Source: an uncultured Chitinophagaceae bacterium (GTDB lineage: Bacteria > Bacteroidota > Bacteroidia > Chitinophagales > Chitinophagaceae). From it: a stretch of DNA of 17,883 nucleotides. Each line of letters begins with the position of its first letter. Position 1 is the stretch's first letter. Under the pieces are notes generated by a model. It saw only the letters and a list, made by a program, of their open reading frames with translations, had not been told where the DNA came from and did not search any database. Positions 6,122 to 13,082 of the stretch are shown here, piece by piece. Position numbers and translations under genes: made by a program. The stretch lies in assembly GCA_903832075.1 (NCBI GenBank), contig CAILAF010000086.1, positions 1-17,883 on the forward strand, read 5' to 3'.

Positions 6122-7702
6122 GTGAAAAGAGTACAATCATCAGCATTAAGTATTTTATCGGGTATATTATTATTTTCTGCATGGCCGGCTATGTTGCCAT
6201 CCATATTTGCATTAACTATTTTCTTTGCATTTATTCCTTTATTATTTATTGCGGATGCATTGCAAAAAAGGAATCATTTTTTCTTTCATGCGTTTATTAC
6301 TTTATTGATATGGAATGCCACCACCACATGGTGGATATGGAACAGCACCGATGTAGGAAGCATTGCTGCCATCATTGCAAATGCTTTGCTGATGTGCATT
6401 CCATGGCTTGGCTATTTTATCTTTAAAAATAAATACGGTAAAAAAATTGGCTATATTTCATTGATCAGTTTTTGGATGTTGTTCGAATACATTCATCTAA
6501 ACTGGCAATTAAGTTGGCCATGGTTAACATTGGGAAATGTATTTGCATCGAACACTAATTTAATTCAATGGTATGAATATACCGGTGTTAGCGGTGGCTC
6601 TTTATGGATATTATTGGTAAATATTTTATTGTTTGAATTAACACAAAAGGCAGAAGGCAAAAGGCAAAAATTAAAAGGAATAGTTGCAGGTTTTGTTTTG
6701 ATAACACCAATGATCATTTCATTTTTTATTTATCCCCCTATTCTAACATTAACAAAAAAAACAAACAACAATGTTTTAATTGTTCAACCGAATATTGATC
6801 CTTATCAAAAATTCAATGTTCAATCAATCAATGAACAAATTAAAACATTGGTTTCGCTTTCAGAAAATAATATTGATTCAACAACACAATTAGTTATTTG
6901 GCCCGAAACAGCAATGGCTGCTAATGTTTCAATAGATCAGGTGGCACATGCATTGATCTATCAACCTATCTTTGATTTTATTAATCATCATCCTAACATT
7001 GTTTTATTATCGGGTATTGAAACAAATAAAAATTACGGTACAGAAAAAATAACATCAACAGCACAACGATATACAGATGGAAGTTTTCATGATGATTACA
7101 ATGCAGCAATAACCATTCAATCTAATCAACAATCACAATTTTATTTTAAAAGCAAATTGGTTCCGGGAGTTGAAACATTACCAAGTTTCTTAAATTTTAT
7201 GGCTCCAGTTTTCGAAAAATTTGGCGGTACTGTTGGTGGTTATGCAAAAGATAGCGCTGCTGTTGCATTTAAAACAGTTAGTAACCCATATATCACTGCT
7301 CCTATTATTTGTTATGAAAGTATTTATGGCGAATATGTAACCGAGTATGTAAAAAAAGGTGCGAATATTTTAACTATCATCACCAATGACGGTTGGTGGG
7401 GCAATACGCCTGGACATAAGCAGCACCTGCAATATGCCAGATTGCGTGCAATAGAAACAAGGCGTTATGTTGCGCGCAGTGCCAATACCGGCATTAGTGC
7501 AGTGATTGATGAAAAAGGAAATATTTTACAAACTCAACCATGGGATAAAGCTGCCGTGATTAAATACAATATTCCTGTTTTAACTGAACAAACATTTTAT
7601 GTAAAACATGGCGATTATTTGTTTAAACTATTTTCTTTGATCGGAATTATTTTAATCGTTTGGAATTTATTTTTAGTGCTGAAGAAAAAGATGCTTAAAT
7701 AA
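6122..7702 (+). CDS. lnt: Apolipoprotein N-acyltransferase Lnt
   Basis: Lnt adds the third acyl chain to the N-terminal cysteine of lipoproteins in the inner membrane, using phospholipid as donor. About five hydrophobic segments in the first ~205 residues are followed by a periplasmic carbon-nitrogen hydrolase (nitrilase-fold) domain and a C-terminal membrane helix (about 500-520). The catalytic triad is visible, in numbering from the GTG at 6122 (MKRVQSSALS): glutamate E262 in IWPETAMAAN, lysine K343 in FKSKLVP, and cysteine C397 in APIICYESIYGE. The downstream motif ITNDGWWGNTPGHKQHLQYARLRAIETRR is strongly conserved in the family. The GTG gives a 526-residue protein; a TTG at 6116 in the same frame is possible and would add two residues. 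A cytoplasmic or loop segment (QKAEGKRQKLKG) is encoded by AAGGCAA heptamers. The next gene begins one base after the stop, suggesting one transcript. Confidence 0.95.
   Translation: MKRVQSSALSILSGILLFSAWPAMLPSIFALTIFFAFIPLLFIADALQKRNHFFFHAFITLLIWNATTTWWIWNSTDVGSIAAIIANALLMCIPWLGYFIFKNKYGKKIGYISLISFWMLFEYIHLNWQLSWPWLTLGNVFASNTNLIQWYEYTGVSGGSLWILLVNILLFELTQKAEGKRQKLKGIVAGFVLITPMIISFFIYPPILTLTKKTNNNVLIVQPNIDPYQKFNVQSINEQIKTLVSLSENNIDSTTQLVIWPETAMAANVSIDQVAHALIYQPIFDFINHHPNIVLLSGIETNKNYGTEKITSTAQRYTDGSFHDDYNAAITIQSNQQSQFYFKSKLVPGVETLPSFLNFMAPVFEKFGGTVGGYAKDSAAVAFKTVSNPYITAPIICYESIYGEYVTEYVKKGANILTIITNDGWWGNTPGHKQHLQYARLRAIETRRYVARSANTGISAVIDEKGNILQTQPWDKAAVIKYNIPVLTEQTFYVKHGDYLFKLFSLIGIILIVWNLFLVLKKKMLK
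6647..6674. repeat. AAGGCAA heptamer run inside lnt
   Basis: Words AAGGCAG, AAGGCAA, AAGGCAA and the degraded AAATTAA lie end to end and are read in frame as part of QKAEGKRQKLKG, a basic loop between two membrane segments. The word differs from the CAAGTTG family, but the 7-bp period is the same. With only three good copies the assignment is moderate. Confidence 0.5.
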
Positions 7703-7703
7703 A

Positions 7704-8573
7704 ATGCAAAAAAGTTTTTTATATCAAGACAAAAATATTTTTTACAGGATTGAAGGAAAAGGAAAGCCTGTTGTTTTAATACATGGATTTGGTGAAGACA
7801 ATCATATCTGGGATGCACAAATTAATTTTTTAAAAGAACATTGTTTATTAATTGTTCCTGATTTACCGGGAAGCGGACAATCTGAAATGTTGCAGGTTTC
7901 TAGTTACCAGTTACAAGTTGCCAGTTGCCAGTTGCCTGAAACCGATAACCTGCAACCTGCAACTATTTCAATAGATGATTATGCCGATTGCATAAAAGCA
8001 TTGCTTGAACATGAAAACATTTCATCTTGCATTATATTGGGACATAGTATGGGTGGTTATATTACTTTAGCATTTGCAGAAAAATATTCAAACTTATTAT
8101 CTGGTTTTGGATTAATTCACTCAACTGCATTTGCAGACAATGAAGAAAAAAAAGCGAATCGTTTGAAAGGAATTGAAATGATGGAAGAATATGGAGCATA
8201 CGCTTTTTTAAAAAATATGATCCCCAATCTTTTTTTTAAAAAATTCAAAGAAGCGAATCCGGAGAAAATAGCATCTTTAATAGAATCAGCTAAACAGTTT
8301 ACAAAAAAAACTTGTCAGCAATACTACAAAGCGATGATGAATAGACCTGATAGAATAGCTATTTTAAAAAACAGCAGATTACCGATATTATTTATCATTG
8401 GTAAAGAAGATGTTGCAGTGCCGTTAAATGATAGTATGCAACAAGTGAGCCTGCCTCAATGTTCTTACTTTCACATTCTTGAAAATGTTGGTCATATGGG
8501 CATGTTAGAAGTAACAGATGAAGTAAATAAATTTTTATTATCTTTTATTAAAGAAAGTGGTTATCATAATTAA
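7704..8573 (+). CDS. Alpha/beta-fold hydrolase
   Basis: This is a soluble alpha/beta hydrolase of 289 residues; the substrate is unknown. The oxyanion segment LIHGFGEDNHIW lies at 25-36 and DLPGSGQS at 53-60. The nucleophile elbow GHSMGG has S115, the acid is probably D236 in IIGKEDVAVP, and the catalytic histidine is H264 in ENVGHMGMLE. Together these complete a Ser-Asp-His triad. Residues about 64-87 (between DLPGSGQSEML and ISIDDYADCIKAL) are encoded by an in-frame palindromic heptamer repeat; relatives normally pass from the DLPG.G.S motif to the next helix through a short linker. The gene starts one base after lnt and ends two bases before the next gene, so it is part of a tight operon. 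An esterase, lactonase or C-C hydrolase activity could fit; the sequence alone does not decide. Confidence 0.88.
   Translation: MQKSFLYQDKNIFYRIEGKGKPVVLIHGFGEDNHIWDAQINFLKEHCLLIVPDLPGSGQSEMLQVSSYQLQVASCQLPETDNLQPATISIDDYADCIKALLEHENISSCIILGHSMGGYITLAFAEKYSNLLSGFGLIHSTAFADNEEKKANRLKGIEMMEEYGAYAFLKNMIPNLFFKKFKEANPEKIASLIESAKQFTKKTCQQYYKAMMNRPDRIAILKNSRLPILFIIGKEDVAVPLNDSMQQVSLPQCSYFHILENVGHMGMLEVTDEVNKFLLSFIKESGYHN
7893..7963. repeat. Palindromic heptamer element inside the alpha/beta hydrolase gene
   Basis: Six left-type words (CAGGTTT, CTAGTTA, CCAGTTA, CAAGTTG, CCAGTTG twice) run from 7893 to 7934. From 7935 the orientation flips to right-type sequence (CCTG, AAACCGA, TAACCTG, CAACCTG, CAAC). 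The element has the same arm-switch layout as the one in queE and is read in frame without a stop, giving a peptide containing LQVASCQLPETDN. Confidence 0.87.
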
Positions 8574-8575
8574 AG

Positions 8576-10987
8576 ATGAAAATTAGATTAGTAGTCATAT
8601 TATTATTTATTGTATCTGCTGCATTCTCACAAGTACAGACATGCCCGATCAATATTAATTTTTCAACGGGTGATTTATCGCATTGGTATGCTTATACCGG
8701 AAGTAATGCAAATGGAAATGGTCCATCTGCTATTTTAAAAACTTATGATTCAACAGTTGCTGCACCCACCGGAACACTAGGCACAACAAGCATCAGTGAA
8801 TATAATTTATCAAGTGTACCAGGTATTCAAACTTTAGTCACTGCAAGTATTGATCCTTTTGGCGGTTATGCTACAGTACCCACCATCAATGGTTATCAAT
8901 ATAATTACTCAATTAAATTAGGATCTACATCAGTAACATCAAATGGAAGTAGTAACAAAGGTGGTTATGTTAGAGGAGTAAGTTATCAAATAAATGTTCC
9001 AAATGTTCCCCTATATACCATGACTTATGCTTATGCAATGGTATTAGAAGGTGCACCACATCAAACTTCACAAGTACCTTTATTTTCTGCGACTTTAAAT
9101 ACAAGTTCGGGTTCTATCACTTGTGCAAGTGCTTTTTATCAATTACCTACTATTGCGCAGGGTGGGAGCAATTATGTGCCAGACCCTGCAGCTGCGGCTG
9201 CTTTGGGATTTAGTTTAAGTAATACTAATTCTCCAAACACAATCAGTGGTTCACCATCACAAAGAGTATGGACCAAAGGATGGACGGAAGTTACTTTTGA
9301 TTTATCTCCTTACCGTGGCCAAAAAGTTACCTTAACATTTGAAGCCGACAATTGTGTACCAGGTGGACATTTTGCTTATGCTTATATAGCATTTAGAAAT
9401 GCTTGTAACGGGCTTTCTATAACAGGTGATACAATAGCTTGTAGTAATAGTCCTTTAATTTATTCTGTACCATCGCTTGCGGGTGCAAATTATAATTGGA
9501 CAGTTCCTCCTTCGTGGAGTATTACTTCCGGAGCAAATACAAATATTATAACTGTTGTACCGGGTAATACGAATGGGTTACTTATTGCACAAGAACAAAA
9601 TAGTTGTGCCAATCTATTTGATACCATTCATGTAAGTGCAACAACGCCAACGATACCGGGAAATTTGAATGGAAATAATACAGTATGTGCAGGATTCAAT
9701 AATAGTCCAATCATATTAAGCGGCAATAATGGTCATGTTTTAAATTGGTTAGCTTCAACAGATGGAATAAACTGGAATGTAATAAAAGATACAACGAATA
9801 CCTATACTGCAGTTAACTTAAATACTACAACGCAATACAAAGCAATTATACAAAACGGAAAATCATGTGCTATTGATACCACATCGAGCGCAATAATAAC
9901 GGTTAACCCATCCACTGTTTCAGGAACATTATTGCCTGCAAATATTTCAATATGTCAAGGACAAAATAAAGGTGCAATACTTGCATTAACCGGTTATACA
10001 GGAAATATTTTAAATTGGCAATCATCATTAGATAGTATCACATGGAATAATTTTAGTCCTGCAAAAACAGATTCGCTATACAATATTAATAATGTAAATG
10101 TTCCAACTTATTTCCGTGCAATTATACAAAGTGGTACTTGTAATGCAAGCCCAAGTAACGCTACATTTGTTGGTATTTTTAGTACACCATTTCCACAGGC
10201 GATTTCTTTTCCTGTTGATACAACCATCTGTTTTGCAACGCCGGCATATATTAATCCAATCATTACTACAGGAACAAATTATACATGGTCAAATCCAGGA
10301 TTACTTTTTAATGCCGGCAATGGAATTATAAATAGCAATCCTTTTTACATCCATGCCATTGCGGCACCATCAAAGGCCACTAATTATATTATTACTATAA
10401 CAAATGCCGGATGCCCAAATCCATTAGTTGATACATTTCATGTAAATGTAACGCCACCAATAACTGCTAATGCCGGCAATGATACTTCGATCATTGTTAA
10501 TCAACCATTACAATTAAATGCAACGGTAAGTAGTTCCGATGCAAACATATTTTCATGGACACCGGAAGCCAATTTAAATTTTTCAAACATTCATAATCCA
10601 ATTGCAACATTTAATTCTACCATTGATTCAATCAGATATTTTGTAAAAGCTACTACTGCTGCCGGTTGTTATGGTGAATCGTCTATATTAATTCATGTTT
10701 TTAAAGCAGGTCCTGAAATATATGTCCCCAGTGCCTTTACGCCAAATGGTGATGGCAAGAATGATATTTTAAAACCGATAACTGTTGGTATTAAGACATT
10801 AGTATATTTTAAAGTATTTAATCGCTGGGGACAATTAATTTATGCAACATCTCAAATTGGTCAAGGTTGGGATGGCACTTTAAATGGTACTCCTCAACAA
10901 AGCGGTGCTTATGTGTATATAACACAAGGCATAGATTATAACGGAAAAATTGTTCTTAGAAAAGGAACTTCTGTTTTAATCAGATAA
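8576..10987 (+). CDS. Type IX-secreted multidomain surface protein with gliding-type C-terminal sorting domain
   Basis: This is a predicted secreted or cell-surface protein of 803 residues. The signal peptide MKIRLVVILLFIVSAAFSQ comes first. A lectin- or MAM-like beta-sandwich region (about 23-280, starting CPININFSTGDLSHW and ending YIAFRNACNG) follows. Next come PKD/Ig-like modules: a PKD_6-like one at about 281-355, a pair of similar modules at about 359-443 and 447-532 (both carrying LNW..S.D.I.W), and further ones at about 537-626 and 629-708. The C-terminus (716-803: VPSAFTPNGDGKNDILKP, FKVFNRWGQLIY, WDGTLNG, SGAYVYI) is the CHU_C/TIGR04131 gliding-associated domain, a known type IX secretion signal. 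SprA, the channel for that pathway, is encoded in the same window. Ligand and role (adhesion, glycan binding) are unknown. The ATG lies two bases after the upstream stop. Confidence 0.93.
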   Translation: MKIRLVVILLFIVSAAFSQVQTCPININFSTGDLSHWYAYTGSNANGNGPSAILKTYDSTVAAPTGTLGTTSISEYNLSSVPGIQTLVTASIDPFGGYATVPTINGYQYNYSIKLGSTSVTSNGSSNKGGYVRGVSYQINVPNVPLYTMTYAYAMVLEGAPHQTSQVPLFSATLNTSSGSITCASAFYQLPTIAQGGSNYVPDPAAAAALGFSLSNTNSPNTISGSPSQRVWTKGWTEVTFDLSPYRGQKVTLTFEADNCVPGGHFAYAYIAFRNACNGLSITGDTIACSNSPLIYSVPSLAGANYNWTVPPSWSITSGANTNIITVVPGNTNGLLIAQEQNSCANLFDTIHVSATTPTIPGNLNGNNTVCAGFNNSPIILSGNNGHVLNWLASTDGINWNVIKDTTNTYTAVNLNTTTQYKAIIQNGKSCAIDTTSSAIITVNPSTVSGTLLPANISICQGQNKGAILALTGYTGNILNWQSSLDSITWNNFSPAKTDSLYNINNVNVPTYFRAIIQSGTCNASPSNATFVGIFSTPFPQAISFPVDTTICFATPAYINPIITTGTNYTWSNPGLLFNAGNGIINSNPFYIHAIAAPSKATNYIITITNAGCPNPLVDTFHVNVTPPITANAGNDTSIIVNQPLQLNATVSSSDANIFSWTPEANLNFSNIHNPIATFNSTIDSIRYFVKATTAAGCYGESSILIHVFKAGPEIYVPSAFTPNGDGKNDILKPITVGIKTLVYFKVFNRWGQLIYATSQIGQGWDGTLNGTPQQSGAYVYITQGIDYNGKIVLRKGTSVLIR

Positions 10988-11007
10988 AAAACAATAAAAC
11001 TATTTAT

Positions 11008-12273
11008 TTGAAAAATCTTCAGCTTCTTTTAAAACCATTTGTTTTCATATCATTACTATTATTATCAATTAACATTGCTAATTCATGCAGCATGTTTAAG
11101 ATAACTATGTATGGAAAAACAATGGTAGGCAATAATGAAGATGCTTGGCAAATAGATTCTAAAATTTGGTTTGAAACAAAGAAGAATTACAAATATGGTG
11201 CAGCTTATGTTGGGCATAATGATCTGTTTCCACAAGGCGGCATGAATGAAGCAGGGCTTGCTTTTGATGGGTTTATTGTTTATCCTAGAATATTAAAACC
11301 CGCAGTTGGGAAAAAGAAAATTAATAAAGCAGCTGACTTTATAAAAATGATTTTACAAAATTGCCAATCTGTTGAAGAAGTAAGAACATTGTTGAATGAA
11401 TATGACAGAAGTGAATTCATTAATTCTATGTTATTGTTTGTTGATAAAACAGGGAAATATTTGGTAGTTGAAGTGGATACCACCATTATTGGCAATGATC
11501 AAAAATATGTATTGTCGAATTTTTGTCCTTCCATTACAACAAATCCCGATGAAGTAAACATTGATCGTTATCAAAGAGGAAGAAAATTTTTAGAAAATAA
11601 ATTGGATACGAGTTTAAGTTTTTGTGTATCGATGATGGATACCATGCATGAATGCAGAAATAAAATTGGGGATGGTACTACTTACACATCAATTTATGAT
11701 CTGAATGAAGGATTAATTAATTTATATTTTTATCACGATTATACGCATGTGGTAAAATTTAATTTGCAAGATGAATTAAAAAAAGGCGATCATATAATTC
11801 GGATGTTGAATATTTTTCCGCCGAATAAAGAGTATGAAAAATTTGTAGCTTACAAAACTTCTTTTAATGATATCAGAATTCAGTTACTACTTTTTTCAAT
11901 TGATCTATTTTTAATTCTTTCTATCATTTATTATCCGGTTAATTATTTCAGAAAGAAAATCAATCCGGAAAAAAATTATTCATTTCTACTTCCTCTTTTA
12001 ATGAATATCGCACTTGCATGGTACGTTTATATATTATTAACTGATAAAGCCATATTTTATTTATCATCGCCTTATGAAAAATCAAGAGATCTATTCCATT
12101 TTTATTTTACAGCCTGCTTTCCAATTGCTTTCTTAGTTCTTATAATTCCAATAATCTTCTTTAACATCAAGGCTTTCAGAGCATCGAATGGATTGTTTAA
12201 ATGGATATTTACATTGAACACTTTTATTTATTCGATCATGATGTTGTTATTGTTTTATTGGAAGCTCTTTTAG
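11008..12273 (+). CDS. Secreted/membrane-anchored Ntn hydrolase (choloylglycine hydrolase / acyltransferase-like) with four C-terminal membrane helices
   Basis: The protein is 421 residues from a TTG start; the first downstream ATG would remove the signal sequence. The N-terminal hydrophobic segment (about 7-25) is followed directly by C27 (IANS|CSMFKI). In the Ntn linear-amide hydrolase family the nucleophile is an N-terminal cysteine, so signal cleavage before C27 would expose it. Other family marks are GKTMVGNNEDAW with D45 (18 residues after C27, like Cys2/Asp21 in bile salt hydrolases), GGMNEAGLAFDG (78-89), N171 in YVLSNF, and TTYTSIYDLNEGLINLYF (224-241). Four predicted membrane helices (about 291-312, 325-345, 363-386, 398-420) follow the catalytic domain, which is not the usual soluble architecture. 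The substrate is unknown; penicillin or acyl-amide hydrolysis or acyl transfer are family activities. It sits 20 bp after the secreted-protein gene, probably in the same operon. An alternative reading of C27 is as a lipobox cysteine, although S at -1 is non-classical. Confidence 0.78.
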   Translation: MKNLQLLLKPFVFISLLLLSINIANSCSMFKITMYGKTMVGNNEDAWQIDSKIWFETKKNYKYGAAYVGHNDLFPQGGMNEAGLAFDGFIVYPRILKPAVGKKKINKAADFIKMILQNCQSVEEVRTLLNEYDRSEFINSMLLFVDKTGKYLVVEVDTTIIGNDQKYVLSNFCPSITTNPDEVNIDRYQRGRKFLENKLDTSLSFCVSMMDTMHECRNKIGDGTTYTSIYDLNEGLINLYFYHDYTHVVKFNLQDELKKGDHIIRMLNIFPPNKEYEKFVAYKTSFNDIRIQLLLFSIDLFLILSIIYYPVNYFRKKINPEKNYSFLLPLLMNIALAWYVYILLTDKAIFYLSSPYEKSRDLFHFYFTACFPIAFLVLIIPIIFFNIKAFRASNGLFKWIFTLNTFIYSIMMLLLFYWKLF

Positions 12274-12292
12274 AACCAATCATCATTCTAAA
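12269..12292 (+). terminator. AT-rich hairpin at the end of the lnt operon
   Basis: TTTAGAA (12269-12275) overlaps the stop codon and pairs with TTCTAAA (12286-12292) around a 10-nt loop; TTATTTCC follows. The stem is weak and AT-only apart from one pair, so this is a tentative terminator. Confidence 0.3.
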
Positions 12293-12316
12293 TTATTTCC
12301 CCTCAATCCTATCTCC

Positions 12317-12324
12317 TAAATTTG
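12317..12324 (+). promoter_or_regulatory. SDR gene promoter -7 element (TAAATTTG)
   Basis: This is an exact TAnnTTTG match ending four bases before the ATG at 12329, so the predicted transcript would begin at or next to the start codon. No convincing -33 TTG is seen at the usual distance. Confidence 0.6.
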
Positions 12325-12328
12325 TAGT

Positions 12329-13081
12329 ATGATAATACTTATTACAGGTGCTACATCAGGCTTTGGAAAAGCCATAGCAGAAAAATTTGCTTCCAACAAT
12401 TATAACTGCATCATCACAGGAAGAAGAAAAGAAAAATTATTGGCTATTGCTGATGATCTTCAAAAAAAATATTCCATTAAAGTATTGCCTTTGGTTTTCG
12501 ATGTTCGTAATCGAGAAGAAGTTTTTAATCATTTAGAAAACTTACCTGATGAATGGAAAAATATTGATGTATTGGTAAATAATGCAGGCGGTGCATGGGG
12601 CAGAGATAGTTTTGAGAATGGTTTAATAGATGATTACGATACTATGATTCAAACTAACGTAAATGGATTGTTGTATGTAAGTAAAGCTGTTTTGCCAAAC
12701 ATGATCAAAAATAAAAAAGGTCATATCATTAATATGGGTTCTGTTGCAGCAAGAGATATGTATCAGAACGGCAATGTTTATTGTGCAGCAAAAGCCGCAG
12801 TTGATGCATTAAGTAAAACAATGCGCATTGATCTATTACCTCACAAAATAAAAGTCACTGCAATTCAGCCTGGTGCTGCTGATACAGAATTTGCATTGGT
12901 TCGTTTTAAAGGTGATGCAGACAAAGCTGCTCAAACTTATAAAGGTTATGAACCATTACATGCCAATGATATTGCCGATATTACTTATTACTGCGCCACA
13001 TTGCCATCACATGTTTGCATAAATGATTTAGTGGTTACCTGTACTGCACAGGCAGATGGTATTTATTTTTACAAAGAATAA
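12329..13081 (+). CDS. Short-chain dehydrogenase/reductase of the YdfG type
   Basis: This is a cytoplasmic classical SDR of 250 residues. The cofactor motif GATSGFG (7-13), with GRR at 31-33, suggests NADP(H) preference. NNAG is at 84-87, the active-site N110 is in TNVNG, S138 is in INMGSVA, and Y151 with K155 form YCAAK. PGAADTEF (181-188) follows. The GATSGFGKAIAEKFA opening and overall length resemble E. coli YdfG (3-hydroxy acid / L-allo-threonine dehydrogenase), so an NADP-dependent oxidation of a short hydroxy acid is a reasonable but unproven role. It is separated from the upstream operon by 55 bp with its own -7 element. Its stop codon is one base from that of the converging sprA gene. 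Confidence 0.93.
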   Translation: MIILITGATSGFGKAIAEKFASNNYNCIITGRRKEKLLAIADDLQKKYSIKVLPLVFDVRNREEVFNHLENLPDEWKNIDVLVNNAGGAWGRDSFENGLIDDYDTMIQTNVNGLLYVSKAVLPNMIKNKKGHIINMGSVAARDMYQNGNVYCAAKAAVDALSKTMRIDLLPHKIKVTAIQPGAADTEFALVRFKGDADKAAQTYKGYEPLHANDIADITYYCATLPSHVCINDLVVTCTAQADGIYFYKE

Positions 13082-13082
13082 T

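Noticed and set aside
6181..6426. 81-residue plus-strand open frame inside lnt
   Set aside because: It overlaps the Lnt membrane region in another frame; its His/Cys/Met-rich translation is what TM-coding DNA gives out of frame.
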